Shown piece by piece: positions 17,583 to 26,356 of a stretch of DNA of 64,000 nt. This DNA is from Prevotella sp. (GTDB taxonomy: Bacteria; Bacteroidota; Bacteroidia; Bacteroidales; Bacteroidaceae). The position numbers and the translations under genes were made by a program. Location: the NCBI GenBank assembly GCA_017619755.1, contig JAFZRU010000067.1, positions 59,309 through 123,308 of the forward strand, in the 5' to 3' direction. The notes beneath the pieces are model-generated. The model did no database searches. It saw only the letters and a list, made by a program, of their open reading frames with translations, and was not told the DNA's origin. Numbering within the stretch: the stretch's first letter is position 1; each line of letters starts with the position of its first letter.

Positions 17583-18901
17583 TGGATGGGTGTTGATGGT
17601 GTGTTGCTCGCCCTTTTGAGGTATTCGTATCCGAAGCGGCACCGCAGGCAGTCTTTCTTGTCGCAATACTCCTTCTTGAGTTGGATGAGGGCTTGGCTGC
17701 CGCCGGCGTTGGAAACGTCGAGACCACATTCCCTCCACATCCTGACGATGTTGTTGTCCTCGGCCTTGAGTTGCTCCAGGAGGGTGAAGGCGCGGTCGCA
17801 GAGTTGCTCGTCGCCCTTGAACCTGCCGTAGGCGAAGAGCATGGGGATGGCGGTGTTGACCATGAGAAGGTTGATGGAGAGGGCCGACATGCGCTTCTTG
17901 TTCTTGGGGCTTTCACAGCCGAAGAGGTAGTGTGTCTCCCAATAGGGGGTGACTTCGGTGGAAAGGGCCTTGGAAAGTTCCTTCACCGTAGTACATTCCA
18001 CTAATTGGCTGAGGCCGGCGGTGCGCGAGTGGTAGAGGTGGGCGAGTTGCACGATGCGGATGTGTGGGAAGTTCTGGGGCCTCATCTTGAGGAACTTCCA
18101 CCGCTTGTAGTGGATGGGGGTGAGGGAGAACTTGTGGGCCAGGAAGCGGTATTCGTTGCTGAGTCGGGTGAAATAACCCTCGGCAAGGGCCGCCTCGCGG
18201 TAGCGGGCGGGAACGGCGTCGGGGTCGAGAAGTCCGGCCTGTCCAAGGAAGAGGGCCTCCACTTGGAAGATGTCGTCGCGGTGATGGTCCACGGCGTGCA
18301 TGGGAAGGCTGGCGGCCCATGCCTCGAAGGCGTCGCCATTGACACCGAAGCCGTAGTTGCGTGCCAGCGTGGAGAAATAGCCGTCCTCCCACGAGCCGTT
18401 GCACAGTTCCACGCGCCGGCGTATGGCCTGCGTCTTTTGCTCCAAGCGCTCCGTCTCCAGCGCACTCATCCAACTATGCACTTTCAGTCGGGAGAGGGTG
18501 GGGATGGCCTTGTAGCAGGGAGGGTAGTGGTCGGTGGTGATGAGTTCCTCGTAGTGGGCGGCCACCTCCGGCGGCACCTGGAGCATCATCTGTGGCAGGG
18601 TGAGGCCGTTGTGCGTAACGACATCGACATCCGCTTCGCTGCACACGTGCAGTACCACGTTGTCGTAGGCCGAATCGTGGTCGTGACCGTGGGCGTACCA
18701 GTCGCTCGCCTTGTCGTGAATCTCCACGTTGCCCACCCACAGCGTGCCGTCCACCTTTATCTTCGCGTTGAAGAAGTCGGGACCGGCGTGTCGGTTGTGA
18801 AGTCCGGGGTCGAGCACCTCCACCCGTCTGTGGTCGGTGGTGAACAAGTCTCCCAAGGGGAACAACTTGTGCTTCCAGCAGTAATGCAGCAGTGCTTCCA
18901 T
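17579..18901 (-). CDS. DUF2851 family protein
   Basis: The start MEALLHYCWKHKLFP (ATG at 18899-18901) gives 440 residues, and it is the first gene after the promoter at 18967-18997; an in-frame extension upstream would overlap that promoter and was rejected. The pattern RHAGPDFFNAKIKVDGTLWVGNVEIH is the hallmark of DUF2851, a family found almost only in Bacteroidota whose function is unknown. The GNVEIH and PDFFNAKI segments resemble a nuclease-like core with conserved Asp and Glu residues. It starts the operon that runs through the thioesterase, dprA, dus and ribF. Confidence 0.85.
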   Translation of the reverse strand: MEALLHYCWKHKLFPLGDLFTTDHRRVEVLDPGLHNRHAGPDFFNAKIKVDGTLWVGNVEIHDKASDWYAHGHDHDSAYDNVVLHVCSEADVDVVTHNGLTLPQMMLQVPPEVAAHYEELITTDHYPPCYKAIPTLSRLKVHSWMSALETERLEQKTQAIRRRVELCNGSWEDGYFSTLARNYGFGVNGDAFEAWAASLPMHAVDHHRDDIFQVEALFLGQAGLLDPDAVPARYREAALAEGYFTRLSNEYRFLAHKFSLTPIHYKRWKFLKMRPQNFPHIRIVQLAHLYHSRTAGLSQLVECTTVKELSKALSTEVTPYWETHYLFGCESPKNKKRMSALSINLLMVNTAIPMLFAYGRFKGDEQLCDRAFTLLEQLKAEDNNIVRMWRECGLDVSNAGGSQALIQLKKEYCDKKDCLRCRFGYEYLKRASNTPSTPIQ

Positions 18902-18966
18902 CGTTAGTTGTTGCGTGTCATGGTGTGTCAGCCGTCTTGTGGTCGTTTGGCATGCGTATGATGGCA

Positions 18967-18997
18967 CAAAGGTAGGTAGTTTTCGCGACATTCGCAA
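18967..18997 (-). promoter_or_regulatory. Promoter of the DUF2851-thioesterase-dprA-dus-ribF operon
   Basis: On the minus strand TTG (18995-18997), 20 bases and TACCTTTG (18967-18974) form a consensus Bacteroidota promoter about 65 bases ahead of the first gene. Confidence 0.7.
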
Positions 18998-19003
18998 ATT
19001 TTG

Positions 19004-19044
19004 CAAATAAAAAAGAGACGCCCTTGCCATTGACAAGGGCGCCT
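19004..19044 (-). terminator. Intrinsic terminator after the sigma/anti-sigma pair
   Basis: On the minus strand the arms GGCGCCCTTG and CAAGGGCGTC pair around a seven-base loop (19017-19044), followed by TTTTTTATT. It sits downstream of the anti-sigma gene and just before the next operon's promoter. Confidence 0.7.
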
Positions 19045-19143
19045 TTGCGTTAGTATGTTATGAAAAATTTGAGAGAATTGAAACTTCACAGTTTCATTTT
19101 TGTTTTACTAAACATTTTGTTATAGAGAAAGCATAGAAATGTT

Positions 19144-19605
19144 CTACTTGATGATGGGAGCCTCGCTGATTTTCATCGAGTCGCTCCTCAGCGTGTCGGC
19201 GATGGCGACAGAGGCGCCTTTTTCCGTGGTGGTGTATTCGTTTTCCGCCACTTGTGCCGGTTCCGTCGGCTGCATGGCCACCTGCATGGCGTTGCCCAAG
19301 GTGAGGATGATGGCCACGATGGCGGCAGCCTTGAAGAGCGGGCGCAGACGCTGTGTCATGCTGATTTTCCGGGCCTTCACAGGGGCAACCTCGCCTACCA
19401 TTTCGAGCATCTTCCGGTCGAACTCCTCGCCGAGAGTGTGGCTCTGCACATCTTCATGCTCGTAGGTGAACAAGTCCTTGTAGGGAAGGAGTTTCACCGG
19501 TACATTCTCCTGGCTGAAGAAGGTGCGCAGGATTTGCTCCTCCTCCAGGGTGGTCTCGCATAGCCAGTAGCGATCCAGCAGTTGTTCGATGTACTTATAG
19601 TCCAT
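19144..19605 (-). CDS. Small membrane protein, probable anti-sigma partner of the ECF factor
   Basis: This 153-residue protein has an acidic/hydrophilic N-terminal half (MDYKYIEQLLDRYWLCETTLEEEQILRTFF), one predicted membrane helix around residues 90-112 (LFKAAAIVAIILTLGNAMQV) and a short exported tail. The N-terminal pattern of short helices ending in a TLEEE...L..FF motif is common in Bacteroidota proteins encoded after ECF sigma genes. Its start overlaps the sigma gene's end by 11 bases, so the products are likely made together. Anti-sigma activity is inferred from context and topology; no zinc-binding anti-sigma motif is visible. Confidence 0.65.
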   Translation of the reverse strand: MDYKYIEQLLDRYWLCETTLEEEQILRTFFSQENVPVKLLPYKDLFTYEHEDVQSHTLGEEFDRKMLEMVGEVAPVKARKISMTQRLRPLFKAAAIVAIILTLGNAMQVAMQPTEPAQVAENEYTTTEKGASVAIADTLRSDSMKISEAPIIK

Positions 19606-20107
19606 ATCCCTCGATTTGTTGATATTTTTGCTTGATGGCCTGTCGGGCCCTGAAGATGTTGACTTTCACTTGGTCCTCGCTGATGCTGAGGATTTGTGCG
19701 ATTTCCTTGTAGGTTTTGCCCTCGAAATCCCGCAGTTGCATGCAGCTGCGCTGCTTTTCGGGCAGGTTGTCCACCATTTGTTTCACCAACTGGAGGCGAT
19801 CTTTTTGGAGCATTTGCTCGTAAGGCGTGCTTCCTTGGTCGGGTGTGTCGAAGAGGCGGGTGTCGAGCGACTCATGCTGGTTTTCCCTCTTTCGCAGGCG
19901 GTCGAGCGCCAGGTTGCGGCAGATGGAGAGACTGTAAGCCTCGATGGAGGCGATGGTTTCCCAGTCGTCGCGCTTGCTCCATACTTTTATCAGTGTGTCC
20001 TGAACGATGTCCTCTGCCTCCTCATGCTTGAGGGTGATGCGCAGGGCAAGCCTGTAGAGCATGTCCTTGAGTGGCAGCACGTCGTGTCGGAAACTGACAT
20101 TCTTCAT
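19595..20107 (-). CDS. ECF-family RNA polymerase sigma factor
   Basis: This 170-residue protein has region 2 (MLYRLALRITLKHEEAEDIVQDTLIKVW, with the DIVQDT core) and region 4 (LPEKQRSCMQLRDFEGKTYKEIAQILSISEDQVKVNIFRARQAIKQ, a helix-turn-helix). Length and layout are those of extracytoplasmic-function sigma factors, which direct RNA polymerase to a small regulon after release from an anti-sigma protein. The regulon cannot be told from this window. A TAACTTTA element lies upstream (about 20150), but its spacing to a TTG is 22, so promoter use is uncertain. Confidence 0.9.
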   Translation of the reverse strand: MKNVSFRHDVLPLKDMLYRLALRITLKHEEAEDIVQDTLIKVWSKRDDWETIASIEAYSLSICRNLALDRLRKRENQHESLDTRLFDTPDQGSTPYEQMLQKDRLQLVKQMVDNLPEKQRSCMQLRDFEGKTYKEIAQILSISEDQVKVNIFRARQAIKQKYQQIEGYGL

Positions 20108-20222
20108 TCTTGTTCTGTGTAAAGACGATTAGGATGGAGGTAAAGTTACACTTGCTGGTTGGGAAAAACGCAATTTAAGATTTTTTAACCATTTGGCGGT
20201 TTCCGTGTCATTCCATGAAAGG

Positions 20223-21020
20223 TCATTCTATCATGGTGCCGTGCTTTCCGTCGATGAGTGTGGCGAGGGTGATGTTGACCCTTTTCACCCCGGCTTGGAT
20301 GGCGGCAAGGGCGTTTTCAATCTTGGGGAGCATCCCTCCGGAGATGGTGCCGTCGGCCTTGTATCTCTCGAAGTCGGCGGCGGTGATGACGGGTATGACG
20401 CTGTCGTCGTCATCGGGATTAGAGAGCACGCCTTTCTTCTCAAAGGAGAAGATGAGGGTGACGTCGTAGTGGGATGCCAGGGCCTTGGCGGTTTCCGATG
20501 CGATGGTGTCAGCGTTGGTGTTGAGCATCTGTCCTTTCTCGTCGTGGGTGAGGGGAGCCATGACGGGAGTGATGCCGTTGTCGATGAGCATGGCGAGGGT
20601 CTTGCCATCTACTTCCTCCACATCTCCCACGTAGCCGAAGTCGATGCCGTCTTTTATGGGTCGTTTGTGGCTTCTGATGACGCCGATGTCGGCGCCGGTG
20701 AGGCCGAGGGCGTTCACGCCGCAGGCTTGCAGCCTTGCCACGAGGTTTTTGTTCACCAAGCCTCCATATACCATGGTGGCCACTTCGAGCATGGGTCCGT
20801 CGGTGATGCGCCGTCCGTTCACCATGCGGCTCTCGATGCCGAGGGCGGCGGCAGTCTTGGTGGCTTTCCTTCCCCCTCCGTGTACGAGGACTTTCTTACC
20901 GGGGATGGCGGCGAAATGAGTGAGCAGTTGTTGCAACTGCTCCTCGTCCTCCACCACGGCGCCGCCCACTTTCACCACGACGCACGCCTCGCACTGTTTA
21001 TTCCAAATAGGTGTATCCAT
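20223..21020 (-). CDS. argB: Acetylglutamate kinase
   Basis: This 265-residue amino-acid-kinase-fold enzyme phosphorylates N-acetylglutamate in arginine biosynthesis. Motifs are VVKVGGAVVEDEEQL, VLVHGGGRKATKTA, the substrate loop SRMVNGRRITDGPMLEV, LTGADIGVIRSHKR, and ISGGMLPKIENALAAIQAGVKRV near the C-terminus. The start overlaps the end of speA by 23 bases. Pairing the arginine-making argB with the arginine-consuming speA in one transcript is a notable metabolic arrangement. No signal peptide or extra domain is seen. Confidence 0.93.
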   Translation of the reverse strand: MDTPIWNKQCEACVVVKVGGAVVEDEEQLQQLLTHFAAIPGKKVLVHGGGRKATKTAAALGIESRMVNGRRITDGPMLEVATMVYGGLVNKNLVARLQACGVNALGLTGADIGVIRSHKRPIKDGIDFGYVGDVEEVDGKTLAMLIDNGITPVMAPLTHDEKGQMLNTNADTIASETAKALASHYDVTLIFSFEKKGVLSNPDDDDSVIPVITAADFERYKADGTISGGMLPKIENALAAIQAGVKRVNITLATLIDGKHGTMIE

Positions 21021-22890
21021 AAAGTCCGGAGCGATAGTTCGACAAGAATTCCTTTCCTTCTTCGAGGGAGATTTTCCCTTGTTTCACGCTTTTGGTGACC
21101 CATATCTCGAGTTGCCGCACGAGTTTCTTGGGGTTGTACTGCACGTAGGCAAGCACCTCCTCCACCGTCTCGCCGTCGAAGATTTGGTCGATGCTGTAGG
21201 TGTTTCCCTTCACGGAGATGTGTACGGCGTTGGTGTCTCCGAAGAGGTTGTGCATGTCGCCGAGGATTTCCTGGTAGGCTCCCACGAGGAAGACGCCGAG
21301 GTAGTAGGGTTCGTTTTTCTTCAGCGGGTGTACCGGGAGGATGTGGGAGACATGGCGGTTGGTGACGAAATTGGCGATTTTCCCGTCGCTGTCACAGGTG
21401 ATGTCTTGCAGCGTGGCGCTCCTTGTGGGACGCTCGTTCAGACGCTGGATGGGCATGATGGGGAAGAGTTGGTCGATGGCCCAGGAGTCGGGCAGCGACT
21501 GGAAGAGGGAGAAATTGCAGAAATACTTGTCGGCCAAGATTTTGTCGAGCCTCCTCAATTCTTCCGGCACATGCTTAAGCTGCTTGGTGAGGATGTTGAT
21601 TTCATGCGAGACGCTCCAGTACATGCTCTCCACCTCCGCCCGTGTCTTGAGGTCGATGATGCCGTGGTTGAAGAGGTCGAGGGCCTCCTCGCGTATCTGC
21701 TCGGCGTCGTGCCAGTCTTCGAGCATCGTGCGGGGGTTGAGGTTGTCCCATATCTCGTATAGGTCTTTGACGAGTTGGTGCGCGTTTTCCGCCGGCTCGA
21801 ACTCCTCGTTCATTTCCGGCAGGGAGGCGGTTTCCAGCACGTCGATGACGAGTACGGAGTGGTGGGCGGAAAGCGACCGTCCGCTCTCGGTGATGATGTT
21901 GGGATGTTGTATGCCGTTTTTGTTGGCTGCGTCCACGAAGGTGTAGATGCAGTCGTTGACGTATTCCTGGATGGAGTAGTTGACGGAGCTCTCGCTGCTG
22001 GGGGAGCGTGTGCCGTCGTAATCCACGCCGAGGCCGCCGCCGCAGTCCACGAAATCGACATCATAGCCCATTTTGTGGAGTTGGATGTAGAATTGTGAGG
22101 CTTCTCTCAGGGCTGCTTGTATGCGCCTGATCTTGGTGATTTGCGAGCCGATGTGGAAATGGATGAGTTTGAGGCAGTCGTGCATGCCTTTCTTGTCGAG
22201 CATCTCCAAGGCGTCGAGCAACTCGCTGCTGGTGAGGCCGAACTTGCTGGCGTCGCCGCCGCTCTCCTCCCATTTCCCCGAACCGGAGGTGGCGAGTTTG
22301 ATGCGGATGCCGAGGTTGGGCTTGACATTGAGTTTCTTTGCTGCGCGGGCGATGATTTCCAGTTCGTTGAGCTTCTCCACGACGATGAAGATGCGCTTTC
22401 CCATCTTCTGTGCCAGGAGAGCCAGTTCGATGTAGCTCTGGTCTTTGTATCCGTTGCAGATGATGAGGGAGTCGCTCTGGCATTGCACGGCGATGACGGC
22501 GTGTAGTTCGGGTTTCGAACCGGCTTCCAGTCCGAGGTTGAATTTCTTGCCGTGTGAGATGATTTCCTCCACGACGGGCTGCATCTGGTTGACTTTGATG
22601 GGGTAGATGACAAAGTTCTCTCCCTTGAAGTCGTATTCCTCAGCGGCTTTCTTGAAGCAGCTGGCGGTTTTCTCGATGCGGTTGTCGAGGATGTCGGGGA
22701 AGCGCAGGAGCACGGGAGGGGTGACGTCGCGCAGGGCGAGTTCGTCCATTATTTGTCGCAAGTCAATCTGTACCTCGTCCTTGCAGGGGGAGACGAAAAC
22801 GTTGCCATGGTTGTTGATGCCGAAATAGGAGGTGCCCCATCCGTTGATGTTATATAGCTCCTTGGAGTCTTCAATGGTCCATTTTTTCAT
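20998..22890 (-). CDS. speA: Biosynthetic arginine decarboxylase
   Basis: This 630-residue PLP enzyme decarboxylates arginine to agmatine, the first step of the agmatine route to putrescine and spermidine. The PLP lysine lies in NFVIYPIKVNQMQPVVEEI, the substrate/PLP pocket in LGLEAGSKPELHAV and HFHIGSQI, and a GGGLGVDYDGTRS phosphate loop follows; SESGRSLSAHHSVLV-like ITESGRSLSAHHSVLV is also seen. The four-stranded inserted and C-terminal domains typical of SpeA account for its length. It lies 25 bases after aroK and overlaps argB at its 3' end. Confidence 0.95.
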   Translation of the reverse strand: MKKWTIEDSKELYNINGWGTSYFGINNHGNVFVSPCKDEVQIDLRQIMDELALRDVTPPVLLRFPDILDNRIEKTASCFKKAAEEYDFKGENFVIYPIKVNQMQPVVEEIISHGKKFNLGLEAGSKPELHAVIAVQCQSDSLIICNGYKDQSYIELALLAQKMGKRIFIVVEKLNELEIIARAAKKLNVKPNLGIRIKLATSGSGKWEESGGDASKFGLTSSELLDALEMLDKKGMHDCLKLIHFHIGSQITKIRRIQAALREASQFYIQLHKMGYDVDFVDCGGGLGVDYDGTRSPSSESSVNYSIQEYVNDCIYTFVDAANKNGIQHPNIITESGRSLSAHHSVLVIDVLETASLPEMNEEFEPAENAHQLVKDLYEIWDNLNPRTMLEDWHDAEQIREEALDLFNHGIIDLKTRAEVESMYWSVSHEINILTKQLKHVPEELRRLDKILADKYFCNFSLFQSLPDSWAIDQLFPIMPIQRLNERPTRSATLQDITCDSDGKIANFVTNRHVSHILPVHPLKKNEPYYLGVFLVGAYQEILGDMHNLFGDTNAVHISVKGNTYSIDQIFDGETVEEVLAYVQYNPKKLVRQLEIWVTKSVKQGKISLEEGKEFLSNYRSGLYGYTYLE

Positions 22891-22915
22891 ATTCTTTAGG
22901 TAGTCTTTTGGGGGG

Positions 22916-23443
22916 TTAGATGCCCAGCATCTTGCGGATGCGGGCCACGGAGATGTTGATTTTCTCGTAGCTGTCGAGGAGGTTGACGTCGAGGGTGTGG
23001 CGTGCCTTGGAGTAGAAAGGCTCGCGGAGGAGGAGCTGCTCCTTGATGAAGTCGAGCATCTGCTCCGGGGTCTTGTCGCGCAGCAGCGGACGTATGGTCT
23101 TGCCCATTCTCAGGTGTTTGTGCAGCACCTCGGGCGTGGCTTTCAGATAGATGGTCTCGCCTTGCTGGTTGAGGTATTCCATGTTGTCGAAGAAGCATGG
23201 CGTCCCACCGCCGCAACTGATGATGACATCCTCGAACTCAGCCACCTCGTGCAGCATGTTATGCTCTATCTGGCGGAACCCTTCCTCTCCCTTTTGGGCG
23301 AAGATTTGCGGCACGGTCTTTCTCATCCGGCTCTCGATGTACCAGTCAAGGTCATAGAAGGGTATTCCAAGTTCACGTGAGAGGGCTTTGCCCACGGTGG
23401 TCTTGCCGGCGCCCATGTATCCGATGATGATGATTCTCACCAT
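22916..23443 (-). CDS. aroK: Shikimate kinase
   Basis: This 175-residue P-loop kinase phosphorylates shikimate in aromatic amino acid biosynthesis. The Walker A motif is IGYMGAGKTTVGKAL; the shikimate-binding residues appear in FYDLDWYIESRMRKTVPQIF and ISCGGGTPCF; the lid arginine is in RPLLRDKTPEQM. Length is normal and there is no fusion partner. It follows topA after four bases and precedes speA by 25 bases, so topA-aroK-speA-argB forms a probable operon. Confidence 0.93.
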   Translation of the reverse strand: MVRIIIIGYMGAGKTTVGKALSRELGIPFYDLDWYIESRMRKTVPQIFAQKGEEGFRQIEHNMLHEVAEFEDVIISCGGGTPCFFDNMEYLNQQGETIYLKATPEVLHKHLRMGKTIRPLLRDKTPEQMLDFIKEQLLLREPFYSKARHTLDVNLLDSYEKINISVARIRKMLGI

Positions 23444-23447
23444 GGGG

Positions 23448-25766
23448 TCACTTCTTCTTTGCTGGTGCGCTGTTCACCACTTGCATGCACTCCTCGTAGG
23501 TGAGTTGGCCGGCCTTGTTTTGCATGGTCTTGGACATGCGGTAGTTCTTGCCGTCGTAGCAGATGTAGGCGCCATATCGGCCGTTCATCACCTCCATTTT
23601 CGGGTCTTCCTCAAATTTCTGCAAGTGCTTGTTGGCCTCTGTCTCGCGCTTTTCTTGGATGAGTTGGACGGCTTTCTCCAATTGGATGGAGAGGGGGTCT
23701 TCGGTCTTTGGAAGAGAGACGTATTTCTTGTTGTGAAGGATGTATGGCCCGAATTTCCCGGAGCCGATGACGACGGGTGTGCCTTCGTATTCACCAAGGG
23801 TGCGGGGGAGTTTGAACAGTTCGAGAGCCTCTTCGAGGGTGATGGTCTCCATGCCCATGTTGGCGGGGAGTTGTGAGAAGAGGGGTTTTTCTGTATCGTC
23901 GGCGGTACCTATTTGCACGATGGGGCCGTAGCGACCGATTTTCACTGACACGGGCCGCCCTGTTTTGGGGTCGATGCCGAGTTGCCGCTCTCCTGCCTTG
24001 TGTTCGGCGCGGATGTTCATGGTGCTCTCCACGACGGGTTCGAACTCCTTGTAGAATTTCTTGATCATGGTCTCCCACTTGGCTTTTCCTTCGGCTATTT
24101 TATCAAATTGTTTCTCAACGTTGGCGGTGAAGGCATAGTCCATGATGTCGGGGAAATATTGCAGGAGGAAGTCGTTGACGACGATGCCGATGTCGGAGGG
24201 CAACAACTTGCCTTTCTCGTTGCCCACCAACTCTTTCTTGAACGTTGTCTTCACGTCGTCACCCTTGAGTGTGTCGATGGAGTATGAGCGTTCAACACCC
24301 TTCTTGTCGCCTTTTAGCACGTATTCCCTTTGTTGGATGGTGCTGATGGTGGGTGCGTAGGTGGAGGGTCGTCCGATGCCGAGTTCTTCGAGTTTGTGTA
24401 CGAGGCTGGCCTCGGTATAGCGCATGGGACCGGTGGTGAAACGCTCGGTGGCGGTGATGGTGCTGCGAGTCAGTTTGTCGCCTTTTTTCAATGCGGGGAG
24501 GGTGTGATGCCAGTTGTCGGATTTCTCTAATCCCTGTTCCTCGTCGTCGGTGGACTCACGATAGGCTTTGAGGAAGCCGTCGAAGACGATGACTTCTCCG
24601 GTGGCCACGAAGCACTCCTCGACACCGGTGGCGCGGATGTTGATGATGGTCTTCTCTATCTCTGCGTCGGCCATCTGCGAGGCGGCGGTGCGCTTCCAGA
24701 TGAGGTCGTAGAGGCGGCGCTCCTGGGCGTTGCCTTCCACCTGTGTCTTGTCCATGTAAGTGGGGCGGATGGCCTCGTGGGCTTCCTGGGCTCCCTTGGA
24801 GTGGGTCTTGTAGTTGCGGGGCTTGCTATATTCCTGTCCGTAGAGTTTGGCCACTTGCTCCTTGCTGTCGTTGATGCAGAGGGAAGAGAGATTGACGGAG
24901 TCGGTACGCATGTAGGTGATGTCGCCGTTCTCGTAGAGATGCTGTGCCACCATCATGGTCTGAGAGACGGTGAAGCCGAGCTTCCTGGAGGCCTCCTGCT
25001 GAAGGGTGGAGGTGGTGAAGGGCGGCGCCGGTGTGCGGTGGAGGGGTTTCTTGCTCACGGCATCGACAGTGAAGGTGGAGCCTTTGCACTTCTCCAAGAA
25101 CGACAGGGCTTCCTCGTGGGTCTTGAAGCGCACGGGGTATTCGGCACGCACTTCCACGGGGGATTCTGTGTTGGGGAGGAAGATGGCGCTCACACGGTAG
25201 AACGGCTCGCTGTTGAAGGTTTGCATCTCGCGCTCGCGCTCCACGATGAGCCTCACGGCGACGCTCTGCACGCGGCCGGCGGAGAGAGCGGGTTTCACTT
25301 TGCGCCATAGCACTGGCGAAAGGCGGAAGCCTACAAGGCGGTCAAGCACGCGGCGGGCCTGCTGGGCGTTCACCAGGTTCATGTCCAAGTGGCGGGGGTT
25401 GTCGATGGCTTGAAGGATGGCGTTCTTGGTAATCTCGTGGAAGACGATGCGGTTGGTCTTCTCCTCGTCAAGGCCGAGCACCTCACACAGGTGCCAGGAG
25501 ATGGCCTCTCCTTCGCGGTCTTCATCGGAAGCGAGCCACACCTTCTTGGCTTTCTTGGCGTTGCTGCGAAGTTCGCTCACCAGCTTTTTCTTTTCTTCCG
25601 GCACTTCGTAGTCGGGGGAGAGTGTCTCCAAGTCGATGCTGATTTCCTTTTTCTTCAAGTCGCGGATGTGGCCGTAACTTGACATAACCTTGTAGTCCTT
25701 GCCAAGAAATTTCTCTATCGTCTTCGCTTTGGCAGGGCTCTCTACTATCACTAAATTCTCTTGCAT
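23448..25766 (-). CDS. topA: DNA topoisomerase I (type IA)
   Basis: The start chosen is the ATG of MQENLVIVESPAKAKTIEKFLG (25764-25766), giving 772 residues; the frame stays open further upstream but that part lacks similarity and overlaps a likely promoter element (TACTTTTG at 25793-25800). The Toprim domain shows VESPAKAKTI and WLASDEDREGEAISWHL; the active-site tyrosine is in NGDITYMRTDSVNLS. The C-terminus has repeats with GRYGPIVQIG, GKFGPYILH and GRYGAYICYDG instead of CxxC zinc ribbons. It relaxes negative supercoils by single-strand passage. Confidence 0.95.
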   Translation of the reverse strand: MQENLVIVESPAKAKTIEKFLGKDYKVMSSYGHIRDLKKKEISIDLETLSPDYEVPEEKKKLVSELRSNAKKAKKVWLASDEDREGEAISWHLCEVLGLDEEKTNRIVFHEITKNAILQAIDNPRHLDMNLVNAQQARRVLDRLVGFRLSPVLWRKVKPALSAGRVQSVAVRLIVEREREMQTFNSEPFYRVSAIFLPNTESPVEVRAEYPVRFKTHEEALSFLEKCKGSTFTVDAVSKKPLHRTPAPPFTTSTLQQEASRKLGFTVSQTMMVAQHLYENGDITYMRTDSVNLSSLCINDSKEQVAKLYGQEYSKPRNYKTHSKGAQEAHEAIRPTYMDKTQVEGNAQERRLYDLIWKRTAASQMADAEIEKTIINIRATGVEECFVATGEVIVFDGFLKAYRESTDDEEQGLEKSDNWHHTLPALKKGDKLTRSTITATERFTTGPMRYTEASLVHKLEELGIGRPSTYAPTISTIQQREYVLKGDKKGVERSYSIDTLKGDDVKTTFKKELVGNEKGKLLPSDIGIVVNDFLLQYFPDIMDYAFTANVEKQFDKIAEGKAKWETMIKKFYKEFEPVVESTMNIRAEHKAGERQLGIDPKTGRPVSVKIGRYGPIVQIGTADDTEKPLFSQLPANMGMETITLEEALELFKLPRTLGEYEGTPVVIGSGKFGPYILHNKKYVSLPKTEDPLSIQLEKAVQLIQEKRETEANKHLQKFEEDPKMEVMNGRYGAYICYDGKNYRMSKTMQNKAGQLTYEECMQVVNSAPAKKK

Positions 25767-26356
25767 TTGGTCAGATGTTATTATTCGAGCCGCAAAAGTA
25801 AGCAAAACTTTAGTCATATACCTTATTATATGATTAAAATTTTGATTTTTTAAGAAACTCCCAAGATTCGGGTAATTGTTCAGTGATTTATGTATGGAGT
25901 GCCCTAACGGGCAGAACCAACGGTCGACGAATGTCAAATCTTACAAATCTATTCAAATCTTACAAATCTATTATAGAAGTTACGAATATCACTTTTTGTT
26001 TCCTCATTCCTAAATGCTGTTCCAAGAAGCTGGTGCAGCTGTAGGGGTGGACTTTATGTCCATCCGCTCGCCCGGCAGGGCGAATGTTCTTGTTCCCCCT
26101 TGAACTCATGCAGGTAACGGCAAGCCAAGGACACACTCCACTCGTAGGCACGATAGAATGAACCTTCACGGTGCAGCTGTAGGGGTAGGACGACATAAAG
26201 TCTGTCCCTACAGGTGCACCAACTTCTTGGGTTGTATGTTGTATCGGTTTCATGAATAGCCACTCGCCTGTTTTTTTATATCTTTTTGCGAAATTTTTGA
26301 TTACCTTTTTGGTGTTTCTGTCAATATAAAGATGGACATTATAAAATTTAATATTT
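25767..26356. other. Intergenic region upstream of topA holding a palindromic repeat
   Basis: Apart from the topA promoter element near 25793-25800 and the 209-base inverted repeat at 26022-26230, nothing coding is convincing here. An open frame on the minus strand crosses the repeat arms but its sequence is dictated by the palindrome. The right part (26240-26350) is AT-rich and probably holds the promoter of the small gene at 26357. Confidence 0.45.
26022..26230. repeat. Long imperfect inverted repeat (MITE- or REP-like)
   Basis: The left end CCAAGAAGCTGGTGCAGCTG (26022 on) pairs with the right end, whose complement reads CCAAGAAGTTGGTGCACCTG (to 26230); pairing continues into GTAGGGG...GACTTTATGTCC. 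The right arm is itself palindromic: GGTGCAGCTGTAGGGG (26171 on) versus CCCTACAGGTGCACC, centred on a GACATAAAGTC core. A second small palindrome, CGCCCGGCAGGGCG-like, lies at about 26069-26082. GTAGGGGCGGACTTTATGTCC-like repeats are scattered between genes in many Bacteroidota genomes (from memory). No transposase is present. Confidence 0.7.
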
